A DNA stretch of 64,000 bases from Rosettibacter firmus (lineage in GTDB: Bacteria > Bacteroidota > Ignavibacteria > Ignavibacteriales > Melioribacteraceae): contig NZ_JAYKGJ010000001.1 of the NCBI RefSeq assembly GCF_036860695.1, forward strand, positions 62,001 through 126,000, given 5' to 3'. Under the pieces are notes generated by a model. That model worked only from the letters and a program-made list of their open reading frames with translations, did not search any database and was not told where the DNA came from. How positions within the stretch are numbered: the stretch's first letter is position 1; every line of letters starts with the position of its first letter. The position numbers were made by a program, and so were the translations under genes. Shown here piece after piece: positions 19,768 to 28,927 of the stretch.

Positions 19768-21023
19768 CCAATAAACTTATTTAAGGGCTGATAAGCTTTT
19801 GTGGAAGAGGTTTCTGCGGATAAAACAAATTCCATCATCGATTCTGCATTTTCAATTGATTCATCTACAGTTAAATTGAATATTGATATATAATCAATTA
19901 CTGCATTTAAATAAGCAGGATCTTTGCTCGGTAAATTATTTTGTACATTGGTTATTAAATCTACAACTCCTTTTAAACTTCCTTTTACTAAAAGTACTAA
20001 AACTTTATTTTCAATTACACAAATTTTGTCTCTTTTACTGGTTGATAATCTTATTGCATTTTGTAACTGATTGATAGTTAAAAGTCCCCTTACCTGAGCA
20101 ACTGGATCTAATCTGAAGGCTACAAGATTAAATGATTGTCCTGTACTTTTATAAAGTGCTATCTGGTTATTAAGTATTAACAAAAAATCCTGATAGTTAT
20201 AAACATTAGAAAAAGCATAGGGTTCAGAAGGCATTTCTACTCTGGTAGGTGTAGTAAAATTTCTTGTTTTTGTTTTTGTAAAACTATTATCGTACTCTTC
20301 GGTTGGTAAAGGTTCTTTTATAAATTCTGTAGTTACACCTTTATTTGGAACTATTCTATATTCAGAACTGAATTCACCTTCTGTATGACCAACGTTTGGT
20401 GTAATAGTAACAATACCACCCTGTAATCGCTCTTTGCCAGTTTCTTTTTTAAGATGAATTATACCTGTAACAAATTGTGATATTCCTTCAACTATCGAAT
20501 ATGCTTTTTGTGTTGCTGGTTCACTTATAATAAAAAGACTTGTAATATCTCTCTCTTCAATTGCTTCAATTGTATGAAGGAAAGTATTTCGCAAATAATC
20601 AAGATTCCTGAAACCAACAAAAGGAGTAATTTCATCAAAAATTATTCTTGTAGGATGATATTGATTAATAACAGTTAATATATCATTAAAATATTCAACC
20701 AGATAATCATCTGGATTATACATATCATAAATTTCATTTGGAGGAGCTACACGAACAACGATTATTAAATTTTGATTCATATAATATTGAATATCGAAAT
20801 TAAGTGAGGCAGCTTGAATCATTAAATCTTTTGGACGCATAATTGTAAAATACACACACGTCTCGCCTGTTCTTGCAGACTCCAGTGCAAATTGTAAACC
20901 TATTAATGTTCTACCAGATTTTCTTGGTCCAATTAATAAGTAGCTTCCACCTCTATAGACACCACCCCAATTCTTATCTATAAATGCAAAACCAGACAAT
21001 ACCTTTTTAACAGAACCGACCAT
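19764..21023 (-). CDS. RecA/KaiC-like ATPase domain protein with degenerate GGDEF-like C-terminus
   Basis: 419 residues. The N-terminal half (about 5-230) has the KaiC/GvpD-like RecA core: IGPRKSGRT at 31-39, Walker B RIIFDE (D130, E131) and a HLKKETG arm. The P-loop lysine is replaced by R38, so normal ATP hydrolysis is uncertain. A linker (about 235-275) leads to about 278-400, whose strand and helix order resembles a GGDEF domain (FNLVAFRLD, then KRDKICVIENKVLVLLVKG), with IENK where GGDEF would be. If that reading is right it cannot make cyclic-di-GMP but might bind it. It is coupled to the TPR/barrel gene by a 4-base overlap. The GGDEF assignment is my inference from pattern only. Confidence 0.68.
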   Translation of the reverse strand: MVGSVKKVLSGFAFIDKNWGGVYRGGSYLLIGPRKSGRTLIGLQFALESARTGETCVYFTIMRPKDLMIQAASLNFDIQYYMNQNLIIVVRVAPPNEIYDMYNPDDYLVEYFNDILTVINQYHPTRIIFDEITPFVGFRNLDYLRNTFLHTIEAIEERDITSLFIISEPATQKAYSIVEGISQFVTGIIHLKKETGKERLQGGIVTITPNVGHTEGEFSSEYRIVPNKGVTTEFIKEPLPTEEYDNSFTKTKTRNFTTPTRVEMPSEPYAFSNVYNYQDFLLILNNQIALYKSTGQSFNLVAFRLDPVAQVRGLLTINQLQNAIRLSTSKRDKICVIENKVLVLLVKGSLKGVVDLITNVQNNLPSKDPAYLNAVIDYISIFNLTVDESIENAESMMEFVLSAETSSTKAYQPLNKFIG

Positions 21024-21156
21024 TTATTAATCCCAATTTTTTATATTTATGCCAATTTATATGCCAAAAAATAATTCGTTTTCATTCAATAATAAACAAC
21101 CCTGACAAAAAATATATCTAAAAATGATAACCTTGATTCATTTTAGTACATAAATT

Positions 21157-22815
21157 CTAATTCATTAAGTTACCAAAAACAAAAATTGCTGTGGCATTTG
21201 CAGAAATAGTTGGCTCGTTTGTTATATAATCCCATCTATCATCACGATAATAAATTTCATTAGTTTGAAATTGCGAATACTTATCTTCATTTTCAAATTG
21301 AATTTTAAAATCATTTAATAACTTTCGAGGTACAGGTCCAGCAGCAAAACCTCCTGGCAATTTCTTTTTAAAATATGAAATTTGATGGTGAAAATTTTGA
21401 GAATAATTTTTCCCGAATCCATATATAAAACTTATACCCCATGGATTTCTACCAAGAATAAAATCTTTCTGTAAGCAAGCCAGTGTATCATAATATGAAT
21501 CACCTGTTAATTTCTTCCATAATATATTTTGAAGAGTAATACCAAGCAAAGTATTATTACTACCCCAATTTAATACAGTACCCAAACCAAAAGTATTAGA
21601 ATTTTTATATCTATTAAATTCTTCAAGATTATTTTTAAGCAATTCCGAATAACGTTTATCATAAATCGATAGTTTATAATGTACAATTGGATTTATATCT
21701 CCCCAGCTCCACCAGAAATTATTTGAAGCAGAATCTATATAAGAAATTGCATCTTCATAATATTTTTTATTCTTAGTTGTAATAAATAATTCTATAGCAG
21801 CAAGTGCCAGTTTACCTTTGAATTCTTTATCGAGATACATACCACTTCCACTACTATCAACATCCGGCACATTGTTTCTAATTGAATAAAAATGTCTGGC
21901 AGTATTTAAGCATTTATCTGCAAACTCATAATACTGAAATTTATCACGCCATATTCTCGAAGCTAATGCAAGTGTAGCACTATAAATACCTATTAAATTT
22001 TTACCAATTCCTAAAGTTGCAGGACGATCAAAACCATATTTATCATTTTCTGGTAATCTCCATTCAGATTCGTGATCTTTTAAATCCTGAACCTGAGTAA
22101 CAAATTTTTTACCTTCATAATTACATCTTAATAACCAATCTAAACCTACTTTTGCTTCTTCTAAAATATCAGGTAAATTATTTCTGTTATTATCAAAACT
22201 GAATTTTTCTGGATTAAATTCGTAAGAAAACAAAAGCATGTATGTTGCAAATGCAGTAGTATTTAAAAATTTAATATAATCCCCTGCATCGTGCCAGCCA
22301 CCAGTTACATCTATGTTTTTATTTATTACATTCTTACCATCAATTATACTTGTAGCATCAGCTATATGACAAACATCATGTAAAAGAGGATTTGTATAAC
22401 CACATCTTTGAACCTTGAAGAACTCAAGTAAAGAAAGAGTGACATCTTTATAAATATCCTTACCAATCTTAAATGTGTAAGACTTCACCTTGTTTACTAA
22501 AATTTCATACTCTCCTTCTTGTTTCAAATCAGTAAAATCAATCAAATAATTATATTGAAAATTACCATATCCATTTGATAATGATTTAAGTGCAGTTTGA
22601 AAAACAATTTTATTTGTTTTTACATTTTTTATTAAAGCATCAATAGAATTAAGCTTAACTTTTGATATGACTAATGCAGTTTTTATATCATCAGGCAAGA
22701 AGCCAACCTGATTTAATCTTATATAAAAATCAGATTCCGCATTAATATTTTGTGAGCAATCAGGAATAAATTCCAGTAAAAAAATAATCAGGATAATTAA
22801 TTGTTTTAGATACAT
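21157..22815 (-). CDS. Secreted glycoside hydrolase family 9 (endoglucanase-type)
   Basis: 552 residues with a signal peptide (about 1-22), an N-terminal Ig-like CelD_N domain (about 30-118), and a GH9 catalytic domain. Catalytic and conserved residues are visible: D176 and D179 in GGWHDAGDYIKF, the FHH region (NFHHQI) that normally binds substrate, and the general acid E534 in NEPTISANA. GH9 enzymes cleave beta-1,4-glucans by inversion. It is the most upstream gene of the minus-strand polysaccharide block, 133 bases before the ATPase gene. A glucanase beside a polymer synthase recalls BcsZ in cellulose clusters. A role in degrading environmental cellulose is the alternative. Confidence 0.9.
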   Translation of the reverse strand: MYLKQLIILIIFLLEFIPDCSQNINAESDFYIRLNQVGFLPDDIKTALVISKVKLNSIDALIKNVKTNKIVFQTALKSLSNGYGNFQYNYLIDFTDLKQEGEYEILVNKVKSYTFKIGKDIYKDVTLSLLEFFKVQRCGYTNPLLHDVCHIADATSIIDGKNVINKNIDVTGGWHDAGDYIKFLNTTAFATYMLLFSYEFNPEKFSFDNNRNNLPDILEEAKVGLDWLLRCNYEGKKFVTQVQDLKDHESEWRLPENDKYGFDRPATLGIGKNLIGIYSATLALASRIWRDKFQYYEFADKCLNTARHFYSIRNNVPDVDSSGSGMYLDKEFKGKLALAAIELFITTKNKKYYEDAISYIDSASNNFWWSWGDINPIVHYKLSIYDKRYSELLKNNLEEFNRYKNSNTFGLGTVLNWGSNNTLLGITLQNILWKKLTGDSYYDTLACLQKDFILGRNPWGISFIYGFGKNYSQNFHHQISYFKKKLPGGFAAGPVPRKLLNDFKIQFENEDKYSQFQTNEIYYRDDRWDYITNEPTISANATAIFVFGNLMN

Positions 22816-22900
22816 TTATAATTTTATAATTGTCTTCTTTAAAATACTTTTTTTAAATGAGAAGAGCATGAATTAATGTGAAAATATCTGGGATATATAA

Positions 22901-23533
22901 TTACTTGGTAATTTTTTCGTATTTGAAATCTGTATCAAAAACATAATCCCACAAAGGTTGACTAACACCAAATCCTTTTAATGAATCTTGATAGTGATGT
23001 TTCATATGATGCTTTTTTATAGCTAACCAGAATTTATTATGAATATTAAAATGATGAACAGCATAATGAGTCATATCATATATTAAATACCCAACTAAAA
23101 AACCACTATAAAATGGTAAAATGTTTACTTCTCCAAATATCGATTTATATAGAATAAAAAATAATATTGCAAGTGGTATACTTACAGCTGGCGGCATAAC
23201 CAATCTTTTAGAATCTTTTGGATATGCATGGTGAACTCCATGAACTAAAAAATGAATTCGTTTACCAGTCTTACTTTTAGGTTCATAATGAAAAACAAAT
23301 CTATGCAATGTATATTCTGTAATTGTCCAGATTATAATACCAGAAATGAACAGGAAAATAAATTTCAAAACACTAATATGGTAGACTAAAAATGCATTAT
23401 AAATTAAATAAAAAATAACTGGCAAATAAATCCACAAAGGTACAGACCAATGAACTCTTGTAAACATTTCAAGGAAATTATTTTCGAATAATCTTACAGT
23501 TACATCTTCATTTGTAACAAAATTCTTTGCCAT
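22901..23533 (-). CDS. Fatty acid hydroxylase / sterol desaturase superfamily protein
   Basis: 210 residues with four hydrophobic segments and the clustered histidine motifs of membrane di-iron oxygenases: HRFVFH, HGVHH, HYAVHH and HHMKHHY. The pattern and size match FA2H/Scs7-like fatty-acid 2-hydroxylases, which hydroxylate acyl chains of membrane lipids. Enzymes of this class need oxygen, so the organism probably meets oxygen at least at times. It is separated from the upstream secreted-protein gene by a strong terminator at about 23603-23632, and is thus likely transcribed from its own promoter within about 70 bases upstream. Confidence 0.85.
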   Translation of the reverse strand: MAKNFVTNEDVTVRLFENNFLEMFTRVHWSVPLWIYLPVIFYLIYNAFLVYHISVLKFIFLFISGIIIWTITEYTLHRFVFHYEPKSKTGKRIHFLVHGVHHAYPKDSKRLVMPPAVSIPLAILFFILYKSIFGEVNILPFYSGFLVGYLIYDMTHYAVHHFNIHNKFWLAIKKHHMKHHYQDSLKGFGVSQPLWDYVFDTDFKYEKITK

Positions 23534-23602
23534 ATACCCTCCAGAAACTTTACACTATAAACAAACTCTATAAGTAAAAAATTCAACTAAAGTTAATTCA
23601 TA

Positions 23603-23632
23603 AAAGAAAAGGGTCACTAAATTGTGACCCTT
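23603..23632 (-). terminator. Rho-independent terminator
   Basis: A 9-bp perfect stem (23609-23617 with 23624-23632, arms AAGGGTCAC/GTGACCCTT) with a 6-base loop is followed on the minus strand by TTTTCTTTTA. It ends transcription from the secreted Fn3 protein gene upstream. Its arms resemble those of the hairpin at 26207-26233. Confidence 0.88.
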
Positions 23633-23690
23633 CATAAAGCAAGTAAAAATCAGTATTGAATAATAATCTTCTGCAACTATATTGAATCTT

Positions 23691-26186
23691 TTACTTCATC
23701 AGCATCATCTTTTTAGTAGAAGAATATTTTCCTGCTACTAATTTATAAATATAAATTCCTGTAGAAACTTTATTGCCAGTATTATCATCTCCATTCCATT
23801 GAATTCTATGAATACCAGACAATTTTTCACTGCTTACCAGTGTTTTTATTTCTCTACCAAGAATATCATAAATTTTCAAGCTAACAAACGACTTCTCAGG
23901 AATTGTATATTCAATAATTGTACTTGGATTAAATGGATTTGGATAATTTTGCTTTAATGAATAATCCACAATCTTTTCATTTTGTACATCTGTAATATTT
24001 CCTGTAACAAATTCACTTGAATAAGAATAATTAGATTTCTCACCATCAGCATTTTTGGATTGAACTCTCCAGTAATATTTTGAATTTGATTTTAATCCAT
24101 CAATTACATAACTGGTAGAATGAATATTCCTTATCACTATGGAATTTTCAAAATTATTATTGTCAGCTATTTCAAGATCATATTTTAATGGAGAAGTACT
24201 TTGTGCAGGAACAATCCAAGATAAACAAACTGAAGTTGTATTTAATGTAGAACCAATAATTGGATTAGCAGGTAATACAACTACAGGCATTGCACCAGGA
24301 GAAACTGTAAACTGAGCAACTGAAGAAAAGTTCGACATACTCGATGGATTTGATGCTAATCTTGAACGTACCTGCCAGTAGTAAGTGTTTCCAGGTGTTA
24401 AACCAGATAATGAATACTGATTAGTTACAAGCCATCCAGACTGACCACCTAATGGTGGAGAAGTATTAACCAGAACTCCAGAGCTTAATGTAGGATCAGA
24501 CGACCAGATAACCTGATATTCCAGAACACTCATCGAACTTGCAATCCATTGTAATGTTGGACTTTGTGTATATATAACAGTTGATGCTGTTGGATAAGTT
24601 GGTGTTGGAATTACAGGATAATCAGAAGAAGTAATAACTGCACTTGCATCAACATCAAATGATTGTGTATACCATGTACCTCCACCATTAATCCTTACAC
24701 GCCACCAATAAGATGTTCCAGCAGTTAATGGACTTGTTGTATATTCATATCCACTTATACCAACTACATTAATCTCAGGTGATGGAAATGTTGATCCACT
24801 ATTATCTACCTGCAAATCAAAGGTTACACCAATTAAATGGATTGGTAAAAACCAGTATAAAGTTGGAGTTAATGTATAAACTACTGTACCTGTTGTTGGA
24901 TAAGTTTGATAAATCGGAACAGTTGCTAATGATGCATAATAAATTGCAAAACTTTCCTCACTACTTGTAGTATAAGTCGTAAAAGATTGATTCTGTGAAA
25001 CATCTATTACATAATAATATGTTGTAGCTAAATTAAATCCCGATAATACAATATTGTTATTTAATGTCACAACACTTGTGTTTGGATAAGGACCTCCTGA
25101 AGTAGTACCCCATCTAATTCTACAATAATTTGGTGCATTATTAAAATTATTATTTAAAGTCCAGTAAATTGTAGGATAAACAGTATAAATAATAGTTCCA
25201 TTGGTTGGATAAAGAGGTATTGCTGTTGGAGGACCTGGAATTATAAAAGACCAGCTCGAAGATATGCTTACAAGTGTTCCATCATTAGTGTATGATTTTA
25301 TTCTCCAGTAATAAGTACCTGCTGGTAGAGAAGAAATAGTAAATTGAAAATTATAATTTGTAAGTGTGCTTGGCGTTGTTGGAAATCCAGATACTTGACT
25401 TGTAAAGTTTGGATCGTCATCAAGTTCAATTGAATATTTTAGTCCTTGATATGGAGCTTGCCATTGAAATCCAATAACATTGCCTGATATAGTTGTACCA
25501 TTAACAGGATTTTGTAATAAAGCTTTTCCCTGTGAAATCGTACTAAATCTTGCTGTACTACTTGATGAAACGGAACCTACAGTTACAGTAATTCTCCAGT
25601 AATAAATAGTTCCATTTTCAAGAGCATCGGCATCAATTAAAGTATGTGGTGAAGTTACTGCAACAGGACCATATACTACATCTGTAAATGATTGATCTTT
25701 AGCAATTTCAATTTGATAAGAAGGAGAACCAGTCCCAGACCAGCTCCATGTAAAAGTTGGTGTAATTGATATACCCGATGAATAATTTGCAGGACTATTT
25801 AAAGTAGGTCGAGCTATTGTTGTAAAAGAATAATAAAAAGGTGCACCTGATGGTTCAACTACGTTTGGACCATCAGTATCATAAATTCTCCAGTAATAAG
25901 TTGTATTATAATTTAGATTTGATTTCCCTGATAATAATTCTATTAAATCAGCAGCATTAAAAGTATAGTTTGATGTACCATTAGAAAGGTTCACATCTAA
26001 AACTAAATCTCCAGGATTAAAAGAATTTGTTGTTGAAACCTGTAAGTGGGTAGTGGGTGGAACTGCAACCGGATTAAATGTAAAATTTGGTGTAACTGAA
26101 ACATTTGTAGAAGAATTTGCTGGTGTTTCGGGTAATACATCTGTTATAAAACTAAAAATAAATATGATTAATAAAATATTTCTCAT
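23691..26186 (-). CDS. Type IX-secreted Fn3-repeat surface protein A
   Basis: 831 residues with a signal peptide (about 1-20). Seven or so Ig/Fn3-like modules follow, each with the repeated YYWRI/YYWQVRS strand, covering about 25-730. The C-terminal 85 residues are a type IX sorting domain: NYPNPFNPST, KIYDILGREIKTL, GIYIYKL, and a basic KKMMLMK end. It should be moved across the outer membrane by the Por machinery and attached or released. Good ribosome binding site (GAGGGGG). It is paralogous to the protein at 26364-28562 and lies downstream of it. No catalytic motif is visible; adhesion or polymer binding is the likely role. Confidence 0.87.
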   Translation of the reverse strand: MRNILLIIFIFSFITDVLPETPANSSTNVSVTPNFTFNPVAVPPTTHLQVSTTNSFNPGDLVLDVNLSNGTSNYTFNAADLIELLSGKSNLNYNTTYYWRIYDTDGPNVVEPSGAPFYYSFTTIARPTLNSPANYSSGISITPTFTWSWSGTGSPSYQIEIAKDQSFTDVVYGPVAVTSPHTLIDADALENGTIYYWRITVTVGSVSSSSTARFSTISQGKALLQNPVNGTTISGNVIGFQWQAPYQGLKYSIELDDDPNFTSQVSGFPTTPSTLTNYNFQFTISSLPAGTYYWRIKSYTNDGTLVSISSSWSFIIPGPPTAIPLYPTNGTIIYTVYPTIYWTLNNNFNNAPNYCRIRWGTTSGGPYPNTSVVTLNNNIVLSGFNLATTYYYVIDVSQNQSFTTYTTSSEESFAIYYASLATVPIYQTYPTTGTVVYTLTPTLYWFLPIHLIGVTFDLQVDNSGSTFPSPEINVVGISGYEYTTSPLTAGTSYWWRVRINGGGTWYTQSFDVDASAVITSSDYPVIPTPTYPTASTVIYTQSPTLQWIASSMSVLEYQVIWSSDPTLSSGVLVNTSPPLGGQSGWLVTNQYSLSGLTPGNTYYWQVRSRLASNPSSMSNFSSVAQFTVSPGAMPVVVLPANPIIGSTLNTTSVCLSWIVPAQSTSPLKYDLEIADNNNFENSIVIRNIHSTSYVIDGLKSNSKYYWRVQSKNADGEKSNYSYSSEFVTGNITDVQNEKIVDYSLKQNYPNPFNPSTIIEYTIPEKSFVSLKIYDILGREIKTLVSSEKLSGIHRIQWNGDDNTGNKVSTGIYIYKLVAGKYSSTKKMMLMK

Positions 26187-26202
26187 TATGCCCCCTCAGT
26201 TT

Positions 26203-26233
26203 ATTAAAAGGGTCATTTTTTCAATGACCCTTT
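26203..26233 (-). terminator. Rho-independent terminator after the 30-residue ORF
   Basis: An 11-bp stem (26207-26217 with 26223-26233, arms AAAGGGTCATT/AATGACCCTTT) with a 5-base loop and a short U-run on the minus strand. It stands between the small membrane ORF and the downstream secreted-protein gene, so the two secreted-protein genes are probably separate or only partly linked transcription units. Confidence 0.85.
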
Positions 26234-26245
26234 ATAATCATTTCT

Positions 26246-26338
26246 TTAAGAAAAATAAGTTACATGGCAGGCATAGAGAGCTAAACCAATTACTGCCAGG
26301 AAAAATAAAATCATTAAAGATGCTGTTAATTTTTTCAT
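26246..26338 (-). CDS. 30-residue single-pass membrane peptide
   Basis: A short reading frame, ATG 26338 to TAA 26246, encodes 30 residues: a KK start, one hydrophobic helix (LMILFFLAVIGLALYA, about 8-23) and a short CHVTYFS tail. Support for real translation is unusually good for its size. A perfect GGAGG (26344-26348, read on the minus strand) sits 5 bases before the ATG, and the frame is followed after 12 bases by a strong terminator. It lies between two paralogous secreted-protein genes, 25 bases after the upstream one. I recognise no family. It could be a small membrane regulator or a secretion helper. Confidence 0.68.
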   Translation of the reverse strand: MKKLTASLMILFFLAVIGLALYACHVTYFS

Positions 26339-26363
26339 ATTTACCTCCGCTCTCTATTCTGCC

Positions 26364-28562
26364 TTATTTAATTAACAACATTTTCTTTGTTGCTACAAAA
26401 TTATCTGCCATAATTTTATATAAATAGATTCCACTTGAAACCTTATTCCCAAAATTATCATCTCCATTCCATTCTACAGAATATGTTCCTGCTTGATGTT
26501 CTTTGCTAATCAGGGTTTTTATTTCTCTACCAAGCATATCATAAATTTTTAGATTCACATAAGAATTTTTTGGAAGTGAATATTTTATTACTGTTGCTGG
26601 ATTAAATGGATTAGGATAATTCTGATATAATGTAAATTCAGCAGGTATAGAAGTTTCTTTAACACCTACAACATTTCCTGTACTGAATACAGCAGGAGCT
26701 GAATAGTCAGAAACTTCTCCTTTATCTGTTCTTGATGCAACTTTCCAGTAGTAAGATTTATTTTTCTCCAATCCTTCAAGAACTACACTATTGGTAGTTA
26801 ACCCAGTAATCTTAACTGAATTATTGAATTCTTTATTATCAGCATATTCAAAATCATAAGTTAATTTGCTTGAACTTGGTGCCGGTATTACCCATGATAC
26901 TCTTGCTAATGTAGAATTAATTGGATATCCATTAATTGGACTTCCTGCAATTGGGACTACACTTGATGCACCAGGTGAAACTGTAAAGAATCCTAAAGAA
27001 GACCAGGCAGATGTATTAGTAGTTATTACATCTTTTGCTCTTACCTGCCAGTAATATGTAGCACCTGGTGTTAACCCTGTTAATACATATGATGTTGAAT
27101 TAACCCATGGTGTAGATGCAATAGATACAATAGGATTATCAAGAACACCTGCTGTTGTAGAAGGATTTGTTGAATAAATTACCTGAAATTGTAAAGGATT
27201 TGTATGATAATCTATCCATGATAATGTTGGATTTGTGACATAAATTACCTGACCTAATACAGGACTTGTTAAAGTTGGCACTGGTACACTTGCTGCAGTA
27301 CTTATACTGGTTGGATAAACAAAACTTGCAGGAGTAGAAGGTGTTCCAAATGTACTCATAGAAAAACCACCGCTAACACGCCAGTAATACGTTCCACCTA
27401 ATGTTGGATTCCAGGTAGAAAGATCAGAAGAAGTAATTGTATATGAAGTACCTGGTATATTATTTACAGTTAAATTTACAGAACCAAAACCCGGATCATC
27501 ATCAATCTCTAACCTGAAATATAAAACAGGAGAATAAACATTTGTATACCAGTAAAAAGTTGGTTGTGCATCAACTACAGCTCCCAGTATTGGATAACTC
27601 GGATAACAAATTAAGAATGTTAAACTACCATATACAACAAAACTTTCTTCATCTGAGTACGTGGATTCACTTGTTCCATCACTTGATGCAACTTTCCAGT
27701 AATATGTTTGTCCAGGTGTTAGAGCCACTGGTATTGTAGTAAACCAATTTGGTGTACCAGTATCAAAATATCCTTCGGTTGCATTTGTAGTTCCTAAGGA
27801 AACTGTATAACTTCCTGATGTTGTACTATACTTAACTCTAAAACTAGTTACTTTCGAATTGTAAGAAAGTAAATACCAATATAAATTTGGTGGATTATTA
27901 TAAATACTCAAACCACTTATAGGATAAGAAGCTACTGGTTTAGGTAATCCTGCAATTGAAAATTTCCAGACTTGAGAATAATTAATAATTACACCACTAG
28001 ATGTTTTAGAAGTTACTCTCCACCAATAATCTGTTCCAGTATTAAATATTGATGTATTTAATGTAACATATGCATCTGTAGTCGTGGTAGTTGCTGCAGG
28101 AACAAGATTTAGCATGTCAGATGTTGTTGATACTTCTAAGGTGTATTGTAAACCGCTAAATCCTGTAAACCAGGAAAATGTAATCTGTGGAGCTCCGGTT
28201 ACTGAATTATTTGATGGTGTTTGAAGATATGGTACTGCTGGAGATATTGTTGTAAAGCTCCATGGAGTTGGAGTTGATGGTTCCCATGTTGTGCCTCCAT
28301 CAGCACTAACCTGCCAGTAATATGTTACAGCATTTGTTAATGGGGTAGTATTTGTAAATGAATTAGCTGAAATTGTATATACTGTTGCCGAGCCCATTCC
28401 AGCATCTGTATCAAAACGAATTCTATTTGCAGTTGAGCCCCATGTCCATGAAAAATTATGGATAACACCTACGCCAACTGCACCATTAGCAGGATTTGGA
28501 CCAGATGGTTGAGCATAAATCACTATGGTTAATAATAAATAAAGTAATATTAATTTTCTCAT
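26364..28562 (-). CDS. Type IX-secreted Fn3-repeat surface protein B
   Basis: 732 residues with a signal peptide (about 1-17), six or so Fn3/Ig-like modules (YYWQVSADGG, YYWRVSGG, YYWQVRAKD) and a C-terminal type IX sorting domain (NYPNPFNPAT, KIYDMLGREIKTL, SSGIYLYKI, KKMLLIK). It is clearly paralogous to the protein at 23691-26186, with matching module order toward the C-terminus, so the pair came from a tandem duplication. GGAGG precedes the ATG. The gene is the first of its unit; the promoter should be in the 365-base divergent gap upstream. Confidence 0.87.
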   Translation of the reverse strand: MRKLILLYLLLTIVIYAQPSGPNPANGAVGVGVIHNFSWTWGSTANRIRFDTDAGMGSATVYTISANSFTNTTPLTNAVTYYWQVSADGGTTWEPSTPTPWSFTTISPAVPYLQTPSNNSVTGAPQITFSWFTGFSGLQYTLEVSTTSDMLNLVPAATTTTTDAYVTLNTSIFNTGTDYWWRVTSKTSSGVIINYSQVWKFSIAGLPKPVASYPISGLSIYNNPPNLYWYLLSYNSKVTSFRVKYSTTSGSYTVSLGTTNATEGYFDTGTPNWFTTIPVALTPGQTYYWKVASSDGTSESTYSDEESFVVYGSLTFLICYPSYPILGAVVDAQPTFYWYTNVYSPVLYFRLEIDDDPGFGSVNLTVNNIPGTSYTITSSDLSTWNPTLGGTYYWRVSGGFSMSTFGTPSTPASFVYPTSISTAASVPVPTLTSPVLGQVIYVTNPTLSWIDYHTNPLQFQVIYSTNPSTTAGVLDNPIVSIASTPWVNSTSYVLTGLTPGATYYWQVRAKDVITTNTSAWSSLGFFTVSPGASSVVPIAGSPINGYPINSTLARVSWVIPAPSSSKLTYDFEYADNKEFNNSVKITGLTTNSVVLEGLEKNKSYYWKVASRTDKGEVSDYSAPAVFSTGNVVGVKETSIPAEFTLYQNYPNPFNPATVIKYSLPKNSYVNLKIYDMLGREIKTLISKEHQAGTYSVEWNGDDNFGNKVSSGIYLYKIMADNFVATKKMLLIK

Positions 28563-28927
28563 TGCACCCTCCTTCCGGGTAATTTATTAATTGATAATTT
28601 CTATGGCTGGAGTTTTATTTTGTGTGTGATTGTTTTTATCAAATATAAAATCTTTCTAAAAGTTATTAATTATGGCTGGGACATCTTAAAGTTAACTTAT
28701 ATTTTTTACTTTGTCAATAGCTAATAAGAATAGTATGATATATTTATATCATAGTATCATAATAAATATGTTGCCTTAACATATATCAAAAAATAAAAGT
28801 TCAAAATCTTATCCAAGAAAAAATAAATTAATACCCTATTTTTATAAACCAATCATTTTTTATTAGCAAAAATTACAGGCAATTTTTAAATTGCAAAAAA
28901 TTTTACTCTAATTTTCAGGATAAGCAA
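28563..28927. other. Divergent intergenic region
   Basis: 365 bases of AT-rich sequence with no convincing coding frame. It separates the minus-strand surface-protein gene from the plus-strand NSS transporter, so it should hold both promoters. GGAGG for the minus gene is at about 28571 and AGGA for the plus gene is near 28918. I see short AT repeats around 28735-28765 (ATATTTATATCATAGTATCAT) but no clear operator or RNA structure. Confidence 0.6.

Noticed and set aside
26053-26427. Plus-strand frame of 124 codons between the secreted-protein genes
   Set aside because: It runs antisense through two real genes, the terminator hairpin and the 30-residue frame, and lacks a ribosome binding site.
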